Shown one piece after another: positions 22,899 through 34,524 of a DNA stretch of 64,000 nt. The notes beneath the pieces are model-generated. The model saw only the letters and a program-made list of their open reading frames with translations. It ran no database searches and was not told the DNA's origin. Position 1 is the first letter of the stretch. Each line of letters starts with the position of its first letter. The DNA is taken from the NCBI GenBank assembly GCA_029948255.1, contig JALIZF010001884.1, positions 620,001-684,000 of the forward strand, in the 5' to 3' direction. The translations under genes were made by a program, and so were the position numbers. This DNA comes from Telmatactis stephensoni (taxonomy: Eukaryota > Cnidaria > Anthozoa > Actiniaria > Isophelliidae).

Positions 22899-23445
22899 TA
22901 AAGACCATTTATTTCGTATTTCAAGGGCAAGTACACATTCTTAAAAGCCAAAGCCAAAGACTTGAAAATATTGGGTACATTCACCCCGGGTAAATCGTAC
23001 AACCTATCACAGAAAGAATGACTGTTATCCATTCACCATCTCAAAGGCTTGATATATCTCTATACTAACATAGGCTCAAAATAAATGGCGGACTAAGTCA
23101 TTAATTGTGAACCCTAGGATAGCTCAAGAGTCACACTGTAAGAAGTTTAAGAACTGAGTCGTTCATACTAGTAAAATTTTGCATTTCACACCATGTCCTG
23201 TAACTCAATCTACGAGTTACCGATTGTTTCTGTTGTTTTTAATGTTCAAATAATGTAATTATATTCCGTTAATTACATTTTGTAGAATTAAGGCGTGAAT
23301 GAAACTCATTAAGAAACGAGGTTAATGACGTCAATCGTTTTTGTCCAATTGCGGAAGAGCACTGCACGCCTGTCTGTCAGTTTGTAAGGTTCGTGGATCA
23401 CTAAGAAACGAGGGAAATAACTAATTTGTTGTTGTTCATTACGTG

Positions 23446-25367
23446 ATGGCAGAACGTCGCCGTCAGCAGAAAATGATAAATGCTCCACTTTCACAGGCTA
23501 GTGGCTCCTCGCTTCCTCCACTCCAACTACATGGCTCTATGGTGGCAAGAAGACACATTGTCGTACCTTCATCACTTGACATTAACGAGAACAAACATAG
23601 AAGAGAGAGGAAAGACCAACCACGCAGTCATATCAGCTGCGCGACGGGTTACATATTGCCTCCACTACCGCTCCATGGCTCTACTATGGCGAGTAGAAAC
23701 GCTATGGTAACATTATCACCTAATATTAACGACAATAAAAAACACAGAAGAAAAGGTAACGGCCATGGCGATTTGCAACCCTTTCACATCGACAGCAAGG
23801 CTGGTTGCATATTACCTTCCCTACCGCTCCATGGGCCTATGGTTGGCAGAGAAAACGTGGTAGCGAGTTCATCACATGTATCCAACAGAAGGAACAAATA
23901 TAACGAAGAAACAATAAGTGGTGAAAAACGGTCTAAACCAAAGAGAGAGAAAATGGAGAAAAGACTACTGGATTGTAGGATGCAAGGGTCGCAAACGCTT
24001 GCCGTGGGCCGAGCTATGATGAGACACCATAGCAATAGAGAATTCAAAGAGAGTCAGAGAAGGGAAGACGTTGGCGATGAGACGAATGATTTCAAGCAAT
24101 CGAAAATGCGCAATCAGAAGATGATGAAAGATGTTGGTAAGGAGAAATAATTGTGAATAAACTAAGCTTAAACATTCACGCATTTTTACTTAGAGTATAT
24201 TTCGTATCGGACTGTGAAAACGGCACCGCACGGTCACCGCACGGTTACGGCACGGTTACGGCAGGAATTTCGAATGTTTTTATAGACATCACGACACTGA
24301 CATAGTCACAGCACGGCCGGCGCGGTCCGTTTCACACTCATTCGAAAACTGCTCTATGTACAGTACGTACCGTGAGCTTAAAAACTCGATAATCTTCCAT
24401 TGGGCTGTCTTCAGTCTCACACCCACTACCTCTACATTAAATGTTTTGCATACAACGCTCAAATCACATGTTAATTTGTTGTGAGGGAGGAAAGACTGGA
24501 GAACCCGGAGAAAAAACCCTCGAGGCATGGTAGAGAACAACACATCAAACAAACTCAGGTCACATTTGATCCAATCCGGACCACAGCTTGGAATGGCCAG
24601 CTCTCTCCACTGCTCGGCCAACCATGCCACCCAATCACGCTTACCATATTTTTTGTTTTTGTTTTTATACGATAGAAGCGCAGCAAAAAGGAAACGGTCA
24701 AGTTATCTCGAAACACCAATTCATAGACAATCAGAGGGATGGTGTTTGCAGCGAGACCGATGATTGCAAGCAAGGGAGAATATATGCTCGAATGATGAAA
24801 AATTTGGGTAAGAAGAAAGAAAAAATGAATGAGCTAGATTTATATTTTACAATATGAAGTTGCAGCAAAAATCGTTGCATCGCAACCCATATCATCAGAT
24901 AATCCGTACTTCTTTTTTATTTATTTTTTATTTTATTTAAAAAAAATTTTTGTCGTTGAGATTTTCGACTTCTGCTATAATTAAATCACTTCTTTTTAGC
25001 GGGAGAACACTTCTCTCTGGTCTGGCCGGCTACCGATTTTCCTTCCAAAAGAAAGACAGTTGCAACAGAAACTTATTGTGACTGCTTTCCGAATCATTCA
25101 CGAACTACCTAGAAAAAAGCTAATTAACGAAATCGGTAGTGATCGCGGTAGTTGGGACACATTTTGATTTTCCGGATTTGATTGATAGGGACGACGCATC
25201 AAAAAGGTGACAGCCCAATTGTCTCGAGACAAGATAGCAAAAGAGAAATCAAGTACAATCAGAGAAGAGATGGAATTTGCGATGAGACAGACGATTTCAA
25301 GCAAGAGAGAACACATGCCCGAGTGCTGATGAAGAAATTTGTCGACAAGAAAAAGAAAAAAAGATGA
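23446..25367 (+). CDS. Unrecognised repeat-containing protein, three exons
   Basis: Not recognised. Proposed exons 23446-24136, 24676-24807 and 25189-25367 give 333 codons, ATG to TGA. The junctions have GT and AG borders, and all exons share phase 1. The protein is basic and has no evident signal peptide or membrane segment. Near residues 23, 71 and 123 it repeats LPPLPLHGSM (variants LPPLQLHG, LPSLPLHG), each followed by a lysine/arginine-rich stretch. A second motif, QRRDGICDETDDFKQ, appears near residues 204, 250 and 299, once per exon, each followed by a basic tail with KK. The exons therefore look like duplicates of one another at their 3' ends. The 24137-24675 intron holds a MITE and a SINE. 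Conserved amino acids over drifting DNA suggest a real gene, but without homologues or transcripts the model stays tentative; more exons may exist upstream or downstream. Confidence 0.5.
24191..24356. mobile_element. TAGAGCAGTTTTCG MITE family copy
   Basis: Starts TAGAGTATATTTCGTAT and ends with the inverse of TAGAGCAGTTTTCGAATG. The core carries ACGGCACCGCACGGTCACCG and a GTTTTTATAGACATCACGAC segment shared with 43300-43431 and 54015-54158. Located in the first intron of the repeat-protein gene. Confidence 0.75.
24415..24634 (-). mobile_element. tRNA-derived SINE, family 1, reverse copy
   Basis: Reverse-orientation relative of 17290-17446 and 26745-26992: contains CCCGGAGAAAAAACCCTCGA and GAGGGAGGAAAGACTGGAGA, and ends with CCATGCCACCC. 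The box B region is degraded. Confidence 0.65.
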
Positions 25368-26224
25368 CAAATTAGCTCAATTTGAAGCTCATATTTAGAG
25401 AGTAAATATTAATCCGTGAAACTAAAAATGATGTTTAATATTCCGTTATGATTCATTCAACAAAGGTGACGTTGATGGTGATGTTTCCCCAGGGTAGCCG
25501 AGGGAAACATTGGGGTCGAGGGACCACAAAACATACTATGCTGCTTTCCCGAGGTACCTGTAAATAAGTGTTTTGTTATATACCAACTGTCAAAGAACAA
25601 AAAGCAAAACGTCGCTATAATGAATGTTTTTATTCAGAATTCGCTCAAAACTTGTCAACAAACTGACCTTTCTTCGCACAAAGTTTTTCGGAGAATTTTG
25701 CAGCTTGTTTAGCTAGTGGCATTCCTGATATTGATTATCAATCTTTTTCTCGGAATAAATTCTCTTTATTCGTCTTAATAGTTTGAAAATAAGCACGAGT
25801 TTTGCCTCATGTCCGAATGAATGAATTTATATTGCAAACGCGCGCTGCCAAAAACGCGCCATTCAAAGCTCAATGCAACTTCCGGTTTTGATTATTACCG
25901 GTCTACAACATATTGTTGCCCGTTGCCCAGGCAAACATCCAAACTTGTTCACGCCCAATCAGAGCACGAGAAGAACAGACTTTGACAGTTGGAATATAAC
26001 AAATAAAATATTTCACTGGCTTCAGTAAACTGTATGCATGTATGCTTTGGAGATCCCGTAAATTCAAGGATCAAGATACCTTTTTTGAACATAATCCCCC
26101 GAGAGCTAAAGCTTCTTCTAATGCAACATAACGACACTGTGAGAAAAACGCACTGCGCATGCTCGAAAGTTTGGCGGGAATTTGTGTTTACAAATAAAAT
26201 GACTGTCGATTCAACTGTCGTGTA

Positions 26225-26400
26225 TTATGCAAATTTCTCGAGTATTATTTGACCAGGGAAAGAGAACAACTAAAGCGATGTTTTAGGAAAAAAATAAGAA
26301 CTTACTTTTCATGGCCAGACTTAACTTTCAAGAGATTTACTAAACCAATGGTTTTATTTAAAACTTCCGAGTATGCGCAATGCGTTTTTAACCCGTGTCC
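26225..26400 (+). repeat. Segment duplicated 2 kb downstream (first copy)
   Basis: About 175 bp, ending with GGTTTTATTTAAAACTTCCG AGTATGCGCAATGCG, matches 28222-28398 with small indels, in the same orientation. No coding sense seen. Confidence 0.7.
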
Positions 26401-26415
26401 AACATAACATATGAC

Positions 26416-26669
26416 AGGCTCGTAACATGGTATATGGGATCAGGGATCAAGCCCCAAATTATGGCCAGGATCAGGGATCAGAGGCCAGGGCTTAGGGATC
26501 AAATGGGTGGGATCGAGGATCAAGGGACATTGGGTCAGGATCAGGGATCAGCTCACTTTTTTGCACCAAGGATCAGGGATCAAAAATTTCTTAAAATATG
26601 GGCTCAGGGATCAAAATTTCCGTAAAAACCCGGGATCAGTGAGACAAAAATATACCATGTTACGAGCCT
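26416..26669. mobile_element. MITE with AGGCTCGTAACATGGTATA ends
   Basis: Twenty-base perfect terminal inverted repeats (AGGCTCGTAACATGGTATA... and the inverse ending at 26669). The interior is a degenerate tandem array built on GGATCAGGGATCA. 254 bp. Confidence 0.8.
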
Positions 26670-26744
26670 AACATAAAAAAAAAAAATTCTTTATTTATCC
26701 TCGGATTGTCTGAGTAGCATTTCTAGATCTGCTAATATCTCCGA

Positions 26745-26992
26745 GACTCATTCGCACACTCGCTACCCCTACATTCGATATACTCTGCATACAATTTAAA
26801 AACTCACATGTTGATTTTTGCGGAGGGAGGAAAACCGGAGACCCGGAGAAAAAACCTCGATGGCAACGGGAGAGAACACACATCTAACAACTCTACTCAC
26901 TGTGGCATCCAGCAGGGCTCGAACCAGTGACCCGACCCGTTGACCACAGCGGTGAAGCGAACGTTTAAACCGATAACGCCACCCATGCCACC
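26745..26992 (-). mobile_element. tRNA-derived SINE, family 1, reverse copy
   Basis: On the minus strand box B reads GGTTCGAGCC, with an A-box-like TGGCGTTATCGG upstream, then the family body GAGGTTTTTTCTCCGGGTCT. Longer and better preserved than the 24415-24634 copy. Confidence 0.7.
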
Positions 26993-27212
26993 CAAAACAT
27001 GATTAATTGGACACAAAAGTAGCTTTCGCTATAGCAGATGGAATGAAGAAGCTACTGAGAACCCGTTCCAAGTCGTTATAAAAAATTGGATAAGAATTCG
27101 GGAGTTTGAGAAATCGAAAATGCCATGCATTAAATGACGCTGAACTGCTGAAATATTGTTTTAACAATTATGCACATGTTCATAGAAATATCCTCGTTTG
27201 TAAAAAGAGACT

Positions 27213-27560
27213 AGTTATTAGAATTAGCGATTTCACGTAACTCACTTTTAGATGCAAATGATAAAATAATATGCTAATGACAAAATAGCATGTTAATGAT
27301 GTAAACGCACGAAACCGCAAGCTTCTAGAGATGAGCATGATGAATAATATAAACGAGAAACATAAAGTCAAACTCATTTGAAAAGCGTCATAAATGTAAA
27401 CTCAGTAAATATAAATTTCAGAGCCACCTTGTCAACTTGTTGCGTGCAATGCGTGCGGTTTCGTGCGTTTACATCATTAACATGCTATTTTGTCATTAGC
27501 ATATTATTTTACTCGTTTGCATCTAAAAGTGAGTTATGTGAAATCGTTCTATTTAGTAAT
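27213..27560. mobile_element. Foldback element with arms of about 110 bp
   Basis: The segment around CTAATGACAAAATAGCATGT at 27270-27330 is repeated inverted at 27446-27540 almost without change, and the pairing extends outward to 27213 and 27560. Non-coding. Confidence 0.75.
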
Positions 27561-27654
27561 GGTGCCACTGATATATTTGCTGTATAATAAAAATAGAAAA
27601 TACAACTTGTCCAGAAGCGTGTATGGGAGATACTACGTAGTACGCAGTCGATGT

Positions 27655-27955
27655 AATATTTAGCTAATTGCACAAACATTGACCCTTTCAAAACATAGAA
27701 GCTGAGACCGAAATGAACATTAGGAAATCTGTTGATTAGATGATTTTAAAGAAGCGCGTGTACGTTGACGTTTCAAACAGCGACTGAAGCAATTTTTGGG
27801 TATTAGGAACACGATTATGTGGCGAATTCATAGATAAAATATATGAAGATGAAAATCCAAATATTACTACTGTACCCAGAAACCATTTCGGCCTCAGCTT
27901 CTAGGTTCGATGATTTTGAAAGGGTCAATGTTTGTGCAAATAGCTATATTCATAA
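27655..27955. mobile_element. Foldback element with TTTGTGCAAT-type ends
   Basis: AACATTGACCCTTTCAAAAC plus TAGAAGCTGAGACCGAAATG at 27676-27715 is repeated inverted at 27884-27940. About 300 bp, non-coding. Confidence 0.7.
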
Positions 27956-28033
27956 AGATATAATACCAAACACATAATACAACAGAACGAAAGACAATAG
28001 AAAACAAACTGAAAGAACTGAGTGCTATGAAGG

Positions 28034-28166
28034 TATAGACCACTTTCACGTGACGTCAAAGGAGCTCAATTTGGAGGACAAAACAAAAGAACTTCACGCT
28101 CCTGAGAATTGGAACCTATTGTTTTGTCCTCCAAATTGAGCTGCATTCGCTGCAAGTAGTCTATAT
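28034..28166. mobile_element. Short foldback element with TATAGACCACTT ends
   Basis: GCTCAATTTGGAGGACAAAA at 28072 is repeated inverted near 28121-28141, and the outer ends TATAGAC and GTCTATA match. 133 bp. Confidence 0.65.
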
Positions 28167-28221
28167 TTGCTTCAAGGCACAAAGGTAACTGATGCCATGG
28201 AACACAAACAAACAACTTATG

Positions 28222-28398
28222 CGATTTTCTCGTGTATTATTTGACCATGGCCAGGGAAAGAAAACAACTAAAGGGATGTTTTAGGAAAAAATAAGCAATA
28301 ACTTTCCACGTTCCAACTTAACTTTCAAGATTTACTAAACCTCCAATGGTTTTATTTAAAACTTCCGAGTATGCGCAATGCGTCTTTCACCCGTATCA
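28222..28398 (+). repeat. Segment duplicated 2 kb upstream (second copy)
   Basis: Direct repeat of 26225-26400. The two bracket a MITE, a SINE and three foldback elements, so the pair could be the ends of one larger element or a simple duplication. Confidence 0.7.
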
Positions 28399-29113
28399 CG
28401 GCTGAGAGCAGAGCCGTCGTCAACATTTTTCTTTCTGCTATAAAAATGGTCAAAACCAGCAGAAACATACTATTTTAAAACGTGCATTTTCGATTGTTTT
28501 CAAATATTCTAGCAGGGTACAGGTTTCTAATTTCTTCAAACTCTCTAGACGTGTTCTTCACATTCCGCCCGACGTTAGACGATCTTAGGGAAATCCTAAG
28601 ACAGTGTAATGCAAAAAAGGGAATGTGAAAACACATCACAAGGTGTAGGATGTGAATAAGTGCTTGCAAATGAAATAACACTTTACTGATCACTTCAACA
28701 AAATTGACAAAATTCCAATTCTTTATTATTATTATCATCATTTTTATTTTCGGCATAAAAACGGACTGGGTGATCTCCAGAAGCCTTGGAACCTTGAACC
28801 CAGTCTTCCTACGGCCACCAAAAAGGTCCGATAAAACATCAAAATCCAGTCAGACAGAAAAATAAGATCGAAAAAAAAAATGAAATTTGAATTTTATTCA
28901 ACTCGTATCACATTAACTAGTGATTTAGTAAATTGTACATACACGCAATTTCATACTTGATAAGTTGACATTTGAATGGTGCGGAACTAATTATTATAAA
29001 CTCCTGTTCTATATTCTTGCATTTGTTAATCCACCCCCTCCTTCTCATCCCATCTCCATCTTTCTCACCCCGCACTACCCCTCTCATTTTTACACACTGT
29101 TTGATTCTTTCCA

Positions 29114-29492
29114 GGGGGGACTCCATTGTAAAAGGACCGGGTATGCTCGTCGTATCTCTTAGGGGTAAAAATCAGCGATTTGGTATCTTTTAGGGTGTTA
29201 AAATTGAAGTTTAGAGCTTTAGCATTTCCTGGTCTCTCTTAGGGCATCAAAAGAGCCCATCGCTTATTATTTTGTTCTCAAATGGATGAAATTTGCCCAA
29301 CAAAAGCGTGTCGACGATTCAATTTTATGTTCATCATAATAATGTTCATTAGCTTGTTATTGCTGATATCTCTTAGGGGTTAAAAATCGTCCAGCCACGC
29401 CCTCCTTAAAAGACTTCCGGTATCTTTTAGGGGTATTTTTTAAACATTTCTGACGAGCATACCCGATCCTTTTACAATGAAGTCTCCCCCCG
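29114..29492 (+). mobile_element. MITE with GGGGGGACTCCATTGTAAAA ends, copy 1
   Basis: About 380 bp. The ends are GGGGGGACTCCATTGTAAAA GGACCGGGTATGCTCGTCG and its inverse; four TCTCTTAGGGG or TCTTTTAGGGG words lie inside. A close copy in the opposite direction is at 60467-60860. Confidence 0.85.
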
Positions 29493-29628
29493 GGGATTCT
29501 TTTCCCATAGACCTAGACCACCTTGGCCAGTCACAGATATGACGCCTTCACGGTGGATGACCAAGAAACTTTCAGAGCACTTTGTTAATGATTAATAGCG
29601 CTTAAAAGAGGGATCTAGGCTGCAAAAT

Positions 29629-29870
29629 AAAGCAGAACAGTAACTACTCACGTGTTCCAGTGAGGTTCTCAAAGCAATGCGAAATCTGTTCCTTACAGGA
29701 GCCGAGAGTACTACTTTCGATTGCTGTTGTAAATAATCAAGGCACAAGGCAAATTTGAACTGACACAGTAACTGGTCGTGTTCCAGTGAGGTTTTCAAAG
29801 CTATACTGTTCTTCTGTTACAGGGGCAAACAGTACTACTTTCGATTGTTGTAAAAATAAATTGTAGTAAA
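29629..29870 (+). repeat. Two-unit tandem duplication of about 135 bp
   Basis: ACAGTAACT...CGTGTTCCAGTGAGGTT...AGTACTACTTTCGATTG occurs twice in direct order. Non-coding; 29500-30380 otherwise shows nothing I can name. Confidence 0.7.
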
Positions 29871-30392
29871 GAAATACAGTTCAAAATAGTTTTCTCTTGA
29901 TTCTTTTTGAAACGAAATTAATGATCTTTCAGACCGAATTTTGCCTACATCTCGATGACAGAAAACTGGTCGTAACGGACTTTTCTCGAAGGGAGAAGAT
30001 GGCAGAGGAGGTGGCCCTATGCGCCGTTTCCTATCTCCTCTGATACTCTGAGTGTCTGACGACCGTCTTTTTATCTTTTAAGATAACTAGTACTTACTAG
30101 TACTTACTATATTTCTTTACCAGTTAAATAATATCACTCTAAGTGCTAGTACTCTATCCTAATATTATTATTTGTTAATAATGTACATAACGGACCTATC
30201 TACAGACGTCCTGGCATTAAAATGACGCTATATATCGTTGAAGTAGAACAGGTATTGGAAGGTTTGCCAGGTCTTCATCTTTAGTCAATATCTTTATTCT
30301 GTTGCAGCAGAAATTTAGCAGAGTTGGAACTGAAAAAAATGAACAGAAAACGCCCTAAGGAAATGAAGAAATGATGAAAAGAAGAATGGAAG

Positions 30393-30480
30393 AACGAACG
30401 AACGAACGAACGAAAGAACGGACGGACGGACGGACGAACAAATGAATGAATGAATCAATCAATCAGTACAAACAAACAAG
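30393..30480 (+). repeat. GAAC/GGAC/AATG tetranucleotide repeats
   Basis: Runs of GAAC, then GGAC, then AATG and CAAT units. Confidence 0.9.
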
Positions 30481-31419
30481 CAAACAATATAACAGTATAT
30501 AGTAAGTGCAACTTGCCACCCTTTCCGATACTTTTCAAGCGTTGACCTTTAAAAATGTGATCGCCTTTAGACTGCATTTACACGGACGCATTTGAAACTT
30601 TTTTGAAAACTTTCCACTCATGACAGCTTTCTCACGGTGTCATTATACTATCTATCATTGTCGGGTAAACACAAGGCGTAACCATGGTAATAACATGGTT
30701 TTAAATGTAACAATTTCGATGAAAAAAATTAGCTTTGGCACTGACACTTTTTTTTTTGCCGAAGAGAAAAACCAAGACGTTTGTATTTGGCCATGCAAAA
30801 GTTTTATAAAAAAAACCTCGCTATCGCCTGCAATTTTACTGGCGCGCGGACTGGCATGCGCATTACATTGCAAAAAAGATTCCTAAATTTATTTTTTATA
30901 TTTTCTCTAATTTATATTTCTAAATTTATCCGGATTAGTGCAGACGTAGACAAAAACAATAGAAAAAATTTCTTACGTTCACAACAACATTGTATAACGG
31001 AAGCCTTCTAGTGTGGACGAGCCTATCTGTTCCCTACGAGCATGCCCAGCGTTGGCCCCGCCACAAGGGCTGGGCAACAAAAATAATAACTCATAAATAT
31101 ACGTTTAAAAGCCAAGCAGTTGCCCACCACAATGTACCTCTTTAGATAAAAAACTTCGGCCACCACCCATAACTTTGGCGTTATTCATCGAAACCGTACT
31201 TCAAACTTTCAAGTTTTGCTTAGACCTCTGATCACAGGCGCCAACGGCTGAATGAGCGTTTGGGTTACCTGTGGTCATGCTCGAAATATCAAGAATTGTA
31301 TGGAAGTTCAATACAATCGTTCCTTATGACATGTTGCTTGATTTACGGCCCGAATAGTTTAAATAAAGTAATTATAGACTTTAAGTGCTGTTTTGGTATT
31401 AACGAATTTATGGCTTTTG

Positions 31420-31476
31420 TATGAACCTCACTTCCCCTTGTCCAAATATAAGTAGATAGGGGAAGTGAGGTTCATA
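31420..31476. repeat. Hairpin with 18-bp arms
   Basis: TATGAACCTCACTTCCCC and its exact inverse separated by about 21 bases. 30480-31770 otherwise holds no gene I can support. Confidence 0.75.
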
Positions 31477-31769
31477 CTAAAGGCATATATTTCAAATGCA
31501 AACGCCCTCGATCCACGTTTGTCATCCGTCTTAGCTTGAGTTCCGCTCCCTTCGCATGATTGACGTATCAGATAATCCATAAATCGTTGTTGGTCTCGAT
31601 ACAAGGGTTTTCGCTCAAAAACTCAGTTCGATAGTCGAACTTGCTTTGATTCGTTAGTTGCCAGGTAAAGATGCCTGACCAAAACAACGAGTTTTTTTGA
31701 TTTGTGAGTCATTAACGCAAACAAAAATATACAAGACTATCACCTGTTTAATTTTAAATGTAACTTTAA

Positions 31770-33543
31770 GGTGGCTGGACCCTATTTCGCCAGTGCGCGG
31801 GTAGTCGAATTGAAGCGGCTATTAATTGCGTTACAGAATTAAGTTGACCAAACTTTTTACGCACACCTACTACAAATGGACCAAATTTTATAATGATGCT
31901 AGTTTGGTTGAAATCGGAGCTTTTTTAACATCGAAATTGTTATACACTTGATTTGAAATTTTGCCAATTTTCTCAAAATCCAGACCTCGACGAGCAAAAC
32001 GATTTATGAGACTTTGTAAATCAAATGTTTGTCTATAATGTGAGAGCGTTTCAAGAAATTCTATTAAGCCGATTTTGAGTAAAAACGGAGCAATTATTTT
32101 ACTTTGAAGAAATTTAAAACCGCGGGTGCTCTACTAAATTAATTTTATAACAATAATTTTCCAAAGAAAAGTTGCAATATTTTTGGTTCCAAATAATACC
32201 AAGGCATGGTTCTTCATTTTGTGAATATGTCATCGTATTTGCAGTTTTTGATCGCCGTTGAGATGACTGTACGTAAAGCACTAAATTGCCGCGTTTAACT
32301 CGGAATTTCGACATCCACGTTAATAATACTGGTTCTTGAAAACTAGTAGATGAATTTTTTTTTATTTCTCGATATTGAATATTCTATCCTTTACCAGTAA
32401 GGTGTGTAAATTACAAAGGCATTGAAGTTTTTTAAGAACATTAAATAATTTTTTAAACATTGCCATATGTGCATCTCTATTCTCCGAGTTGTTGCCAGTG
32501 TTTGATTATGCATGCCTGCATGGGTGTCGCTTTGGCGCCTCGTGCAAAAAATGCAAATATACATGGAAAGTCACGCCAGTGATATCCAGAGTAACGCTGT
32601 ACGTAGCAGTTCCTTACTACAGTTTCTAGAACTATGGTATTTCCTTGTACAAAAAGAAAACGGAGAAGTGAAATATTGCAGGAAAACACATTAAAGGCTA
32701 AAAAGGCGAAGAAAAGTAGTTCACCAGTCCAGGTAACTTGGAAGACTTCCATGTATTTGCATTTTTTGCACGAGGTGCCAAAGCGACACGCATGCAGGCA
32801 TGCATAATCAAACACCGGCAACAACTCGGAGAATAGAGATGCACATATGGCAATGTTTAAAAAATTATTTAATGTTCTTTAAAAACTTCAATGCCTTTGT
32901 AATTTACACACCTTACTGGTAAAGGATTGAATATTCAATATCGAGAAATAAAAAAAAATTCATCTACTAGTTTTCAAGAACCAGTATTATTAACGTGGAT
33001 GTCGAAATTCCGAGATAAACGCAGCAATTTAGTGCTTTACGTACAGTCGTCTCAACGGCGATCAAAAACTGCAAATACGATGACATATTCACAAAATAAA
33101 GAACCATGCCTTGGTATTATTTGGAACCAAAAATATTGCAACTTTTCTTTGGAAAATTATTGTTATAAAATTAATTTAGTAGAGCACCCGCGGTTTTTAA
33201 TTTCTTCAAAGTAAAATAATTGCTCCGTTTTTACTCAAAATCGGCTTAATAGAATTTCTTGAAACGCTCTCACATTATAGACAAACATTTGATTTACAAA
33301 GTCTCATAAATCGTTTTGCTCGTCGAGGTCAGGATTTTGAGAAAATTGGCAAAATTTCAAATCAAGTGTATAACAATTTCGATGTTAAAAAAGCTCCGAT
33401 TTCAACCAAACTAGCATCATTATAAAATTTGGTCCATTTGTAGTAGGTGTGCGTAAAAAGTTTGGTCAACTTAATTCTGTAACGCAATTAATAGCCGCTT
33501 CAATTCGACTACCCGCGCACTGGCGAAATAGGGTCCAGCCACC
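31770..33543. mobile_element. 1.77-kb near-perfect palindrome flanked by TTAA
   Basis: Two arms of about 800 bp (31770-32570 and 32740-33543), nearly identical inverted copies, surround a spacer of about 170 bp. The ends read GGTGGCTGGACCC and its inverse, flanked directly by TTAA at 31766-31769 and 33544-33547. A TTAA target duplication is the mark of piggyBac-type (and some other) DNA transposons, so this is probably a giant foldback, non-autonomous member. The mirror-image small reading frames in the two arms are products of the palindrome, not genes. A partial relative, TTAAGGTGGCTCGACCCCAT, occurs at 40712-40731. Confidence 0.85.
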
Positions 33544-34524
33544 TTAAAAGAATTGACCAAAATTTTTCTGAGGACATTTACTGACATCTATATATACATT
33601 TTGAACTGATTATCGTGTGTGCCAGATTTGCATGATATATTGCCAACGAATTGTCAAGGTAATTCATTTTAACAGGATATTAAGATTTTTCACTCCCGCT
33701 AGTATTTTATTGGAAAGAATTAAAACTTATTTGCCACTTTGTCGCACGGATGTGAGTTTAACAACTTTTCACTTACAATGACACATTTTTAATAACAAAA
33801 GTTCGACATCAAGAACATTCTAAATAAATATCATTTCTTTTCGAGGTGATTTTTAATTGGATTTTTCGACCCAAAACAATTCGTTTTTGGAGTTATCTGA
33901 ACTTATTAGAAAGTTCATGCAGATATTAAAAATTTATAGTGTACACTCAGCGAACTATTTTATTTACTTTTGCCATTTGATTTGCCTATCTTTCTTTGTA
34001 CAAGGTAGCGACAATTCCCTTTATGGCAAAACTTAGTTTAAGATATATCACTCAGTCTGAAAATAAAAGTTGTATTTTTTCGTCCTTACTAGTTCACAGC
34101 TGATAAAATCTCTCGATTATCAATATCCTATTTTACAAATGCTCAGGCGGCATCTCATTTTCAATATGATACCTGACACCTGAAGTTTTTTGCCATGAAA
34201 TGACAAGGACGTGCTCTAAAATTCACTTGGAAGTGTCTTTTGGTTCACAAATGACAATCTTCCTTTTTAAGCTTTACAACTTGATGTCGGCATCCTTGGA
34301 TATATGACTAAACGGACATAATACGTTCAGATAATGAGAAATTACCTCAAGGAGGTAAACCTCGCTAATGAACGAAACGAATTAAGGCGTAGTCGGCGAA
34401 TAAACACTAAAGAACTATATGAATTATAAGACCAGAACATCTACTGCCATCTGTGCCGCGGCATCCGTGTTCTTCTTCGATATGATATATCCACCTGAAA
34501 ATTAGACGTTTCATAGCTGAAAAA

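Noticed and set aside
32114..33214. Two matching small proteins in opposite directions
   Set aside because: They are the same non-coding arm sequence read in the two halves of a palindrome.
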